Origin: Siphonodentalium dalli | Taxonomy: Eukaryota > Mollusca > Scaphopoda > Gadilida > Siphonodentaliidae | NCBI GenBank assembly: GCA_032622095.1 | Contig: CP136066.1 | Location: 157,565,152-157,629,151, forward strand | Direction: 5' to 3' | DNA: 64,000 nt | Shown here: positions 41,607 to 53,900 of the stretch, piece by piece | Numbering within the stretch: the first letter of the stretch is position 1 | Layout of the letters: each line of letters begins with the position of its first letter | Program-made: the position numbers and the translations under genes | The notes under the pieces: generated by a model | Databases searched by the model: none | Seen by the model: only the letters and a program-made list of their open reading frames with translations | What the model was told of the DNA's origin: nothing

Positions 41607-43167
41607 TGCCCATATCCTCCGGCAATCTGGCTCAGGTGTGCTAAAAAGTAAGAACTCATCATCAATATATATATGAAGATTTTATTCTGCAAATAAAAAC
41701 ATAGAAATCAATATATGAATGATTACATAAATTATGTATATCATCGTAAATATGTATAACACTGTAACAAAGGAATTACATAAATATTATATCTTAAAAA
41801 TACAAATAAAAATCTGTATCCATGATGAAAAGCCAGAATGAAACAATTTAAATAAAATTTCAGATCTAGCATTTTGATTTGAGGAGATTGTGGTTTAGGG
41901 CAAGGCACAATATCATTATCTGCACTGGCCCAACATTTACTCTTGCAAAATGTTTTGCCAAAAGAAAATATGTTTTGTCAACTTCTCATAGAAGTGACTT
42001 CTCCCAATTTGAAGCTTGTAGGCTGGTCTCATTACACTATTTAGTCGCGCCTAGGGGTCATTGGCCATACACGGAAATTGCTATATTTAGACAGTATTTT
42101 TGACATAAATGAGTATTTGATCATGTTTATTATACCATGGTCTGTAAATAGGCTTATTTGGTTTGTGGTTTAAATGTCTAAAAGCTTACATACTGATTTT
42201 TGCTATTTTGATGTCAAATAAGCCATGTCCAAATCTGCCAAAATTACATTTTTGTTTGTCTATGAATCCAGGTGTGTCATGCAATGGAGGATTTTGTTTT
42301 TGTGAGAAAAGTAAATGGACGACTTATACTTTTTGTGGCTTATTTTAAAAGTATCTTTCATGCTTCTTTTCCTGCATTTTCGGTAAAATAAAAGAACAAT
42401 ACAGGCAAAATTTGACAAAAATCAGCTCAAATAACGGAGAAATCATGCATTTTTCTAAATCGCAGTCATGTGACATCTTTTCAGTTTGCCACCTGTTGTT
42501 ATTGTTGCAACACATGCCAAAATTTGATTTCCATGAACTAAAAGGGTCATAAATCAGTTTTAAAATAAACATAAGTCTAGTAGACCTGAAGTTTTGCTAT
42601 GGCTGATGAAACTCAAATACATGAAAAATTCTAGGGTTCTGTTAAATAGCCTTGATACCTTAGTTACGCTAACTTTATATGCAATCAGATTAACAAACTG
42701 TTGATAGGTGTTGACTTTACCAAGCCGCCACTACGAGACTATGGAATGGGCATTTCATGGCTCTATTTTTAAACAAATAGTTTGTATACTTTATTGTGAA
42801 ATCGAGAATGACTTGCCAAATGAAAATATTTGCCAAAATTTCAACTATTTTTGCATTTGGAAAGCAGCATCGCAATTCCTGCACAGGATAAACAAAATAA
42901 TAGAATGAGGACGGCAGAATAATACAAGGACAGTAGAATAGGAGGACGGTAGAATAATAGGACGGCAGAATTAAGCTACATTTTTAACAAATTTAACACA
43001 AACTGAGATTTACAAAGTTTGATTTAAAAAAAAATTGTGTTTCGGTTATTTAAAAGGAATTCAAGGCCTTCGAAGTGGGTTCATGTGAAATAGCATAAAA
43101 GTCCATAAAACAACTATAAGCAAATACATGAAAAAATATATCTACTTTGCCCTTATTTCCATTAATA
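41607..43167. other. Intergenic, nothing recognised
   Basis: AT-rich. A short imperfect repeat of AGGACGGTAGAATAATAGG lies at 42908-42970. No gene is supported. Confidence 0.5.
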
Positions 43168-43400
43168 TTAACCTCTTCGCTCATATGACGTCCATAACTA
43201 TTACGGACGTAAAAGTGCATGCCGTGAGCTAAATGGTCCGTAGGTACTACGGACCTACTTCAGCACACTAGCAGTAGGCCATTATACATAACTGGAACTC
43301 AGAGATTGGTGCATCAGAATAACTGTATCTGGAAAATGGCAATAACCTCAACAGAGTCAGCACAAGGCGTCAGAACATAATTTAGCAGTGATGAGGTTAA
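43168..43400. repeat. TTAA-flanked miniature element
   Basis: TTAACCTCTTCGCTCATATG on the left and AGCAGTGATGAGGTTAA on the right are imperfect inverted copies. An internal GTCCATAACTATTACGGAC palindrome and GGTCCGTAGGTACTACGGAC palindrome follow each other. Confidence 0.55.
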
Positions 43401-45057
43401 TAACTCTCCGATAATGAGATTTCGCATGTCAAAACCATTGTTATATAAATGTTACTGTTAAGGCGGAATCACTGATAAAAACCAATTAGTCCATTAAGAT
43501 AGCATACTTTAATCAAAACTTGATGGTAAACATTGGAAGAGGTCAAAGTATTGAAAAAATATTCAGAAAATCATATCAGACCAAACTATTTGAACTTTCT
43601 ATATGATTAGCGACATTTGTTGACAAATCACGGTAACAGTTTGGTTTACATAATAATGTTATCAACACTAAAAATTTTGTTAATGGATAACTATCATTGT
43701 AATTCAATTGAGTATTTGTCACGAAAAACAAGCATTCTGATTGGCCAAGAGCGTCTAACTTTAGTTTTTGATTCACCCACATCGGCCGCTTCAGCGTGCA
43801 TCAAATCTGAATGTAGCACAGTAAAATTTCGAGCCGGCTCGTTCACAAACTGTTTTCATGCTCGAATCCCAGAATGTACAATGAAACATGGTACGTTTAT
43901 CCCCTGAATAATGAATATAAGAACAAAGTTGATCTATTTCTCCATGTTCTTCTTCGTGCTTCTGTTTTTACAGACTTTCATATTTTTTGCATATCTACCC
44001 ACTGCGAGTGTGTTCTGTCCCTTTAGTGGAGTTGTAATTGTAAATTTTGAAAACAAATTTATATTAACCCTTTGAGTGCCAGGTCGATTTTTGTATCAAC
44101 CCATATACCCTGTGCCAATGCATTCTCTGTGCCAAGGCTTACAAACCATAAACCTTTCTATATAATGGACATTGTATATTATGGATGGCTATTTCGAAAA
44201 TTCAAAAGTTGCAAAACACTTGCTGCACACACGCAGCTCATTTTCTCATGAATTACTTGAACTTTTTTTTTATTAGATTTCTGATAAATCCTAATTTTAA
44301 TAATTAATTTAGAACAGATTGTGCTTATTCTTCAGAACAGTGACTTTGATTTTCTGTTTAAATATTTAAAATCCAGTTTCAAATTGGATTATTTTCTTTT
44401 AACTTTCTGTAACTTATTTTCTTTTACTTCACAAAATTACCGTCCCTGAAAATATGATAGACATTTGAATTGTGTAATTGAACATATCAACTCAAACATA
44501 ACAGCATGGACGGAAAATAACAATGCATTTTTCAGATTAATATGATAATATTTGTACATATCAAAGTACTTGAATTTTGAATACATTATAAATAATAGGA
44601 ATGAATATTATGGAATGTTTAATGAATTGTGAGCAATAACAGCTGTTGATTTCTGAAAGAAAATAACATGGACTCTTGCAAAATCAATGACAAAAAGCCA
44701 GAGTAATCAATGATAACAAATTGATCCACATCCTATTACAACGGGCAATCTGATTGGCTACAATGCAGCATACCAATCACTATTTTCCCTGTAACATGGG
44801 ACAGCAGTGTTGAAGATAACGTGCATGAAACTCCAGGGGGGGGGGGGTGGGGGAGGGTACATGAATGACCTTTACACTTGCTGTTTCGCCCCAATCATGA
44901 TGTTGTCCCAGGATGGCGTGTTTGATGTCAACGACGTCCGATTCATAGGTCGGCAACTGAATTCTTGTTGTTGTGATTTAACATGAGGATCCGATAAATA
45001 CCACTTGGAAGGTGAGGTTGAAGGCCCATTGCTGCAGGGACAAAATCATTATTTCAG
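43401..45057. other. Intergenic with one element fragment
   Basis: A truncated TTAA element left end (TTAACCCTTTGAGTGCCAGG) lies at 44065-44132. A G10 run lies near 44836. Otherwise nothing recognised. Confidence 0.5.
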
Positions 45058-45495
45058 GCAACATCGTTGGGTAAATGGAGATTTACTGTGAGATGTATGA
45101 AGCTTGTGTATTATACACAAGCGTGTTTCCACCACATATACTCAAGCAATACACAACCGAGGTATTGTTTGTGTACTGCTCCAATGCCCATGCATCCACA
45201 GTTGGCCCATAGCCTTCTTGGATGTGATTGTTTCATAGGATCATCATTTTGATATACATAGTAGACACTTGACAATGACCAGCACAATATACAAGCAATA
45301 CGTCATGTGTGCATTGCTCGAATATATGCCATGGATATATGTGTGAATATAATACACATGCTTCCTACATCTCTCCACTGATATGATATATCTCCGGGAT
45401 ACACATGTGTATAATACACAAACCTCGTGCATATCGCTGTTGATACCTGGATGTCGACATCTAGATATTAAATCTCCATGTACCCAACAATGTTG
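45058..45495. repeat. Miniature inverted-repeat element
   Basis: CAACATCGTTGGGTAAATGG on the left and CATGTACCCAACAATGTTG on the right, about 27 bp of inverted repeat each. The interior has several TGTATTATACACAAGC-like palindromes. Confidence 0.65.
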
Positions 45496-47880
45496 AGGGA
45501 GATAACTTATTCGCTAACAGAAAAAATAGTATGTTTGAGTGGAGAAATCCACTCATTATAAGTCAAATCAATGTGATCCTGGTTCATCAATAAGAGCACT
45601 TCTCATTGTTCTCATCCTATACAACACTAATATCACCAACAAAAATATTGATGCAACATATTGAAAATACGTTTTGTATTGGCTTTTGTATTGGTATTCC
45701 CCCCAAAACACACGAGAAGCATCTGGTGTTACACAAATTTTACTTTAAAGTGTTTAAAAAAAGATAGAGATGCAATCGAAAAACACACAGATCATACCTC
45801 AACAACTTAAATGTTCTAAAAATAGTAACAGTTCTTGTCCCAGTTTGAAAAAAAATAGGAAAAAAACTTAATTTCTGCTTCAGATGCTCCTGTTAACAGA
45901 TGTCTCAGAGTTATTTTTTTTTATTTTATATGCCTGAATCTATACAGAATGAAAGTGTCAAGGACACTGTGGCTAAACTTGGAAAGGGGAATGTCATACA
46001 ATACAGTCAATGGAGTGATAAGGAATGTGGAAGGTTTAAATGTTTAAGTAATACCAGAGGTAAACCCGAAGAGCCCATATGAAGTTTGGGATCAAATGGA
46101 TAAAAAATGTTGGCTGTTGGGCATGCCAAAGAATTTAGTGATGCAAAGAATAAAATCCAAGATGGCTGCCTGCAGCAATGTTTATGATTCAATATCGTTA
46201 AAATTTGATAGCTTCCAATTAGAGGTGATCCCAAACATGCCTGTGCATGGGGTTACCGATGGATTCAAATGTGAAATCCAAGATGGCCACTGGCTGCCAT
46301 ATTTTTTAATAGAATTTGAAAGAAATTGTAAGCTCCCATCTAGAAGTCACCCTGAGGATCCATATGAAGTTTAGCGATGATTGGATGAGGGATGTGGCCT
46401 GTAAGATGTGCCAAAGAAAATTGTTAATGGACCCACAGACATGCCGACAGAGTAAGAGTGAGAGACACCATCTTTGGTAGCCAGGTTCCATTACCTGTAT
46501 GTGACATGAGTTGTTGCTACTAACAAAAGTCACGTGATCTTTGCAACTACAGGTACATGGGTCATTCAATGAAGTCATGTGATACAAAATTCATAGCAAA
46601 GAGCAATACTCCTATAAAATTATAATATAAATAAACCTGTAGTTTAAAGATGCATAATCCGAATTAATGCTCCCAAATTACTATTTCTTTGGCGGTAACA
46701 AATATTTGTTCAAGTCGAGGAATCCACCCATCAAAGCACATAGTGAAATTTGTTATTTCTCGATATGTGCACTTATTTGTGGCCCAGAAAAATGTCTGGC
46801 CCAGAAAAACGTTGACAAAATTGCAGATGAAGATGGATAACTGTAAAATCAAGTGGTAATAATTTCTCAAGTGATAATATGGCCATATTTCTTTGAACAA
46901 TATGTTGACAAATAACACGTTTTGGGAAATTTTATACCATAGTTGACAGTGGTTAGCATTATTTTGTTGTAATTAATCGATTCTGATAACTAAAGCATAT
47001 GTTGAAGAAATGTTGTTGTTGTTGTAACTTGATGATATGGGGACATTCTGATTGGATTGAGTACCTTTAATTTGAAGTGTCTATATTTTGTATGTTATAT
47101 GAAATGGCCAATTCAATTGAGAATCTCATTTCTTTAAATGATGATAATGACCACATAATTCTCTTTTAATGTGCTATTTTAAGTATCAAGACAAAGAAAT
47201 ACTGATGCAATCTACAAATAGATGGAGTGCTTAAGTTGCGATGGACAACATCAATTCAATATATGTATGATGAGGTAAATAATTCCAACACATGTATTAA
47301 GGGTTCAACAGGCCATGGATAGGGAACATGTGCATGTGAACTTGCCTTAAAGGGGAGAAAAGAACAGTGTATAACATGAAAGAGTTCAGAGAGTTAAAGA
47401 TTGTCTTTCTCTTCCAAGCCAGTTTTGTATATATTCCAGGGTATAAAATAATCGATATGAATCAAGGAAATCTGTACGTAAAGGCTTCTATCAATTAATA
47501 TCAATTTTATTTAGAATTTCTGATCACATCTGCAGGACAGATTTATGGGCTATTGTTAGAACAGACATCCACGCGAAAATGTTCGGAACATACCAGAAGA
47601 GTACCAAGAAGGAGAACTATCTTGTTAGCAAACTCAATCACGACAAATTGCTTTTCAACTATAGATATTAAGATCGAAATAAACCACTTTATTATGCCAT
47701 TATAGACTAATAACATATTCAATTCAATGCTTATCTGTATTTTTTCACAAATAGCTGCTTGTAGTCTTGAATTCGGATTTATAATTGTTGTAATTGTGAC
47801 CATGAAGAGATAGACCATCTTTAAGGCGTTTTCAGATGATGTGTGTGTCTGACCCTAATTGCCAGTTTTGTGTGGTAGTA
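45496..47880. other. Intergenic with repeat relics
   Basis: A relative of the GGCCGCC family lies in inverse orientation at about 46120-46400 (AAAATCCAAGATGGCTGCC). Family F copy C lies at 46644-47070 (TTAAAG..GATTGAGTACCTTTAA). The rest is unrecognised. Confidence 0.5.
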
Positions 47881-48131
47881 TATTTCTTCACAGCATTTAA
47901 GATAAAATGCATAATCAGGGTGACTAATGGGTGAACATCACCAACTTAAACTTGGGAACATCAATCTCACTTTAGGTCTCCCATAGAAGTTGAGGCCTAA
48001 TCATAAATTGAGAATGAGGTTCCCAGAGGCTGAATTTGGTAATGCTAGCCCACTGTGGAGGGTAACATCACTAAATTCACCCTCTGAGAATCTCATTCTA
48101 CAAATGTTAGACACACTATATCTTGGCTTGT
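47881..48131. repeat. Family H element, copy 7, left part missing
   Basis: It keeps the central block, one hairpin (48010-48108) and the right end TTAGACACACTATATCTTGG. Confidence 0.6.
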
Positions 48132-48840
48132 TTATGATTTCATGCAGATAACACACCATGTGGAAAGGCCTTACAAACTTAAAACAATTTTGCAGGTCTG
48201 TTGTCATAAAGATTTGATTGTTGAGAAAATGAGCAAAAGGAAATTATATGAACAGTCATTATGAATAATTAAACCAAGCACACCTCTACAAACACTTGGT
48301 ATACTTACTACGTATCAACTATGGTCTGTTGTTGGACACTATTGTAGAAAAGACAAAATTATTAATTAGTGATATTAATTAACAGACACTGCAGACTATT
48401 GTCGAAATAAAAGAAATTAATAATTTATTATGTTCCGACTCCAGAAAAAAATGGCGTCCTTGATGGGTCAGAAAGCTATATATAAATTTGAGTCGCTAAC
48501 ATAAAGGAATCCAAGACAAATGTTTCATTGTCTCCCGCTGAACATCTTCATGACGTCATTTACACTGAACAATGCTCTGGAGAGACCAATTGAAAATTTT
48601 GACATTTTGTGCTGACCATTCCGAAATAAATGTCAAATTGCTATGAATTATCAGGACTGTCAGCAGAACATGATGGTAACAAAAGTGACTTTGAAGTTCT
48701 ATGTTCAACCTCGTCACACCAAGTTACTGTCAATCGACTGCAGTAACTTATATTATTATCCATCCCTTTACTGACACTATTTCGGATTGGGCAAAAGCTG
48801 TCACATGATGACATGATAATCTGGGAAAAAGTCATACTGG

Positions 48841-49375
48841 GGTCCGAAAGTGTCAAGAATATACATCCTGACATCACAGTTGTCCCGAAAGTCATATTGG
48901 ACTCCAATATTGCTTTTATAAAAGTTATCGGAACTCCGGGTGATGTCATGAATAAAATCTAATAAAAATGCAGTAACTCTATTAGTCTGGTCGATAAACT
49001 CAAATTTTAGGGTCAACCTAGAATAAATTTGGATTAAGTTGGTTTATATATCATTTTGAAGAGGAAGATATCCGCTATAACATATTCAAAATCAGCTAAA
49101 ATCCGCTTTGAGCATTTTTGTGTAATTCAAGATGGCGTCCAATATGGCTGCCATTTCCGTTAGTTAGTTTGATCCAATTATAGTCAGAAAATATTGTCAT
49201 ATATATACATATCGACCAGACTAATAGAGTTACTGCATTTTGATTAGATTTTATTCATGACATCACCCGGAGTTCCGATAACTTTTATAAAAGTCATATT
49301 GGACTCCAATCGAGTCCAATATGACTTTCGGGACTTCAAAACTGTATACAAACCAACTTAGTCCAAATTTCTTCT
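48841..49375. repeat. Complex inverted repeat
   Basis: The arm at about 48916-48996 (CTTTTATAAAAGTTATCGGA..GACC) is complementary to about 49211-49292. An outer block GTCCCGAAAGTCATATTGGA (48891) is complementary to 49310-49332. A third pair (49010-49045 with 49346-49380, TTTGGATTAAGTTGGTTT) is also inverted but not nested in simple order. Confidence 0.6.
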
Positions 49376-49619
49376 AGGTCAAACCTTTTATCAACCAGAC
49401 TATATTGGCAAGTGAATCAGTGACATTGCGATGCGCCCAGCGGATCTAGGCAGACGTTTCACTTCAGTGTTTACTGTTCCAATTTTCAAATGCTTTCTGA
49501 GGATCAAATACAGTATTTTATAGACAATCAAGTTCTGACAAATATTAAAAGCAGAGCAATTCTCAGAAAGAGTACATGTACATCTTGTAATTATACAATA
49601 ATTTTATTCCCAACATTTG

Positions 49620-49800
49620 GATACACATACAGATTGATAATAAACATGTCATTGTACAATGTTGTGTACAGTATGTGTTTTCTTGTACTCGTCCAGGTTG
49701 TGGTGAAAAGTCATATTAGAGTCGACTCTAGCACGTTTCTTCCAATATGACTTTTCACCACGACCCGAGTACAAGATACACACATACTGTACACAACATT
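49620..49800. repeat. Inverted repeat
   Basis: Left arm ACAATGTTGTGTACAGTATG..GTGGTGAAAAGTCATATT, right arm AATATGACTTTTCACCAC..CATACTGTACACAACATTGT, imperfect, with the centre at GAGTCGACTCT. Confidence 0.7.
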
Positions 49801-50039
49801 GTATAATAACTTTATAATATTAATAGTCCTTTGTCAAAGCATAAAATTTTAGTCTGCTTTAACACATGTCAAGAAATCCTAGATGGCATTGCCATTATGG
49901 GAAACATGAAAATGTAGATTTCTAACAGTTGTAAAGTGGTGTGGCCTATTGGATTCACTAGTTATGCTGAATAAAACCTTCACAACTAAAGAGGCAAATA
50001 TCATACTAAAACCCTGTATATACTACATGCAAATAACCC

Positions 50040-50534
50040 TTTCTATACTGAATGGATTCTCCCACTCAGTTATAATAGTATACAGATAGAAAAACATATA
50101 ATACAAGAGCAGAGTGATTCATATTCAATGGTGGGAAATGTTCAGATAATAAGTTCAACAAGGTTATTTGTTGAACATGTTATCTGAACATTTCCCAAGG
50201 GGTAACTACTCATCAATGAGTATTTAGTAAGGGTTAGACAACAGTATCCAAAGGTCAGAACAGATCTCCAGTTTACTATAAATGCAAATCAAAGGAATCA
50301 AATCTATTTAATTTCTAGCCGGGAGGAACTGGGATTTCTGCAATTGCAGAACGATTGGTCACATAGAGTAATGCCCTAAATAATCGACTCCTTAAACACA
50401 GCAGAATCATGGGTAACTTTTCAGGATTTAGTCGGAAATATGACTTGTTGCCATTCATTGGAAAGCTCTCGCTTTCCAACTAAATCCTTAAAGTTACCCA
50501 TAATTCTGCTGTGGTTAAGGAGTCGATTATTTAG
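50040..50534. repeat. Palindrome-bearing repeat followed by a second inverted repeat
   Basis: At 50137-50200 GAAATGTTCAGATAA..TTATCTGAACATTTC forms a hairpin, a relative of the one at 334-372. At 50377-50534 TAATCGACTCCTTAAACACA pairs with the complementary arm ending near 50534, about 58 bp each, around a GGAAAGCTCTCGCTTTCC core. Confidence 0.6.
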
Positions 50535-50637
50535 GACATCACTGTAGAATCACCTGACAGTGGCAGTAACCACACTGTAACAGATTTGCCCACATTCACA
50601 CATTCTTTTTCACCAAGATATCAATGAATCACAGACA

Positions 50638-50922
50638 TTAACATTTCTTACCAATCACTTCAGCTTTCAGTCGATCTGCTATTGCTTTTCGCATTAATAG
50701 TTTCTTTTCGTCATCTGGATTAACTTTTGTTGCAGCTTTGCCCTTCTCAAGTGCCGACCTTGCAGCCCTAGCTGACATCGGACGTTCAGGCTGTGTTCGT
50801 TCTGCTGATAGGAGTTGTTTTTCCCGCTCCTTTTTCTTCATTGCGACGAGTTTATCACGTTGTTGCTTGAGGTACTCTTTTCGTTTTTCGAGTTCAACCG
50901 GATTGAGTCCAGCAAGTGCTTC
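50638..50922 (-). CDS. CFAP36: CFAP36 terminal coding exon
   Basis: The acceptor TTACTGTTTCAG precedes it. 94 codons and TAA. The last codons read E-V-I-G-K-K-C, and the bases GGTAAGAAA there also form a donor-like GTAAGA, so a further small exon to the left cannot be excluded. Confidence 0.85.
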   Translation of the reverse strand, partial: EALAGLNPVELEKRKEYLKQQRDKLVAMKKKEREKQLLSAERTQPERPMSARAARSALEKGKAATKVNPDDEKKLLMRKAIADRLKAEVIGKKC

Positions 50923-53900
50923 CTGAAACAGTAACCCAAATTAACCCTTTCATGACGGGGGCAACATAAAGACCATGTGTCAGTGCATTCTCTTAAAAAT
51001 GCAAGTCTCCTATAGGGAGCCTTGCATATACAAGAGAATGCACTGGCTTACAAGGTCAACAGGCCTGCAAATGCCTGGAGGTTACCTAAAATCAAAATAT
51101 GTGAGTCTCCCATAGCCTGCAAATTAGTGGCTAACGACCGTTCAGTTCTCCTGGAGATTACCTAAAATGAATATGATGCGAATGAAAACAGGTCGTCGAG
51201 TGACAGTTTTCTGTAGGTCTCACAATCACCAATTCCCAACTTAATTATTGCTCAATCAAGTCCCAAAATGGACATTTCAAATTATTACTTCAATCAGTTA
51301 CTCATTGGTATGTAATAATACCAGTAGTAGTGATACCTGTATAACAGTTTGTGTAACCCTTCTAGTACCAAAGCACAAACTAGTTGAACGAAAAATAGGT
51401 CGCGCAAAATTGTTTAATGCAAGTTACCAATTACAGCAATGAATCAGGAAACAGAAATATTTGTATAACAACATACACAATTATTTTGAACCGTTCAGGG
51501 TTTTTGGGACCATGCACGCAGATAAATGATTTCAATTTATTAATTTGTAGGGACATTCAGCTATATATTGAAACAAAACAAAACAGCTTTTGTTCAAATT
51601 TATATCTAAATTTATCACATAATTAGCCCCTACACCCGGCCTTATATTTTTTAGTAAGACACACGTGTATTATCGGCATGTGCAGTGACATAAGAGCTTA
51701 GTGTAATGATATCGATCAATGTTATTATTACGTTAATTAAATTATAATTATGATATTCAATTTGTGTTGGGTTATTTAGTGTTGGCTATGAGATAATAAT
51801 GGGTGATAAGGGTGGTTGAATAATTTGCCAACATGAAAAGACACATTTAAAATGTAATTATATTTTTTCTTGAAGGTATCTTTACTTCCTCTTTGGTTGT
51901 GACAAGGAAATCAATAGTTACCGAGAGATAACAATTTAATTGAAGATATCCCCTTTTTTCTCCCAGAACCCTTTCTACACTAAATGGATTCCCCCATTCA
52001 GTTATAAAAGTATACCACGTAATGGTCTATTATTCATTTGGAGGGGCATTCAGGTAATAAAAGGAGACATCAGATGGAAAAACAGATAAGACAAGAGCAG
52101 AAGAAATTGACCATACCACTCCATAGAAATCATCGTCTGAACTGTGCTCAATCGTAAATATTTACTTCTCGATTTGGGATGCAACAATCGGCTATAAACT
52201 AACGCAAATGATTTCACCATCGAGAGTCATTGCATTCGACTAATATATCAGAATGCCAGTGTGTGTTGTCAATTTGGATTAATATTTGTAAATATAATTA
52301 CTTTGAACAAGATTATTCTTCATTTCTATTTGATCAACCTACCGGAGTGTTTCATATCACTTTAATGTTTTGAAATGGCCCTTGCCTATTCTTCATGCTG
52401 AAATGTGTAGCAATCTGCATTTGAAGCTGCCATTAGGAATATTAAATGAGAAATAATTTACATACAGCTGCCTTAGATACAGCCTTTGCATGAGTATCGG
52501 ATGATGAATAATCAGTCTCTGCGGATTTCATCCAATTTGAGGCGGCCTCAGAACTGCTCATGTCCTTGCTTCTGCTACCATGTGAAGATATTTGCACGCT
52601 AGGCTGTAAGAAAGATAAAACGTCAATGAAACTTTCCACATAAACTAATTATCGTACCACTTCCTGTATAAACTTCTCCGTCTTCCCGATCGTCACATTT
52701 GTGCAACCTCATAAAGATGAATGTGGGGATTTTGGGCCATGGGGAAATAACAATGAAGAAGTTGGGAGTTTGAATTTAAATGGAGAATTAAATTAAAACA
52801 GTGCTTGGGCGGTGTGTGATTTCATCACTTTGATAAATTGACTAGATTGATGTGTGTGCAGCTTGGCTTACTCTTTGATCTTTCGCAGATAGAGCGCTGA
52901 TGTGACGACATTGATGTTACTTGAGTTCAAACATCAAAGAGAAACTGGATGCGACTGCAGCCTGCCGATTCCATGAATTTCCCGTCGCAGACCTCAAATA
53001 AACTGCCAGGTTACAATTTATATCAGATTCCTAACCCATTCCCAGCATGAGGGGATCCTGAACTGGCCCCCACTAATTGCTGCGATGTGTTAGGGGAGTA
53101 AGGTTTTACAAATCGACAATAAACATAGATGTATAAGTAGACCGTTCGATTTTCGTCCAATCATTCGAGTACCGAGTACCGTCGGTACTTAGCTACAAAA
53201 CAGTACATCGAAAATGGCTAAGTTTCGGCAGTATCGGTACCGGTTGAAAAACCTGATGTATATACATGCAATAAAAGAGTCCCCTATGTCCATGTTTCAG
53301 AGTGGACCTGCGATATCAGTGGGATGAGACAGTCACATTTTTAAAGGCCCATTTAATTTTCCAGTCACCGATTATTATTTTTTATAGTGCCTTCATATAC
53401 GGTTTTAATAACAATCTATGACATAAAAATATGATTAAAATACCATAAAATCATCACCATTTGGAACGTCTGTGTCTCAGACGGTGCCCATGGAGTAATG
53501 GAAAATATCTGAAATCATAGAAACATTTCCCCCATTTCGCTCTCAGAATAACAGAATTCAAACTAAGATATAGAGTTATTCCCCTTCCATTGAAATTAAT
53601 ATACTTTGCAGTACAGTCCAGATGAAACTTAAGCACAGAAAACATGTTGTTACCTCAACAAAAACAACATGTTCACAGTTTATTACACCAGATAAGTTGA
53701 TAATACAATGATTTGGAGCTTCCTCTTTCAAATGGTATATGGCATATATTTTCTATAATGTGATCTGGGGGGGGGGGGTTAGATAATTAAGTGGGTCTTT
53801 AAGCTCTTTTGGATAGTGGAGACTTGGGATATGGCTCAAACTGTGTAAGCTAGGTGTTTGAAGGAATTCATCTGAACTCTCCTTACCACTGATCGGTTCT

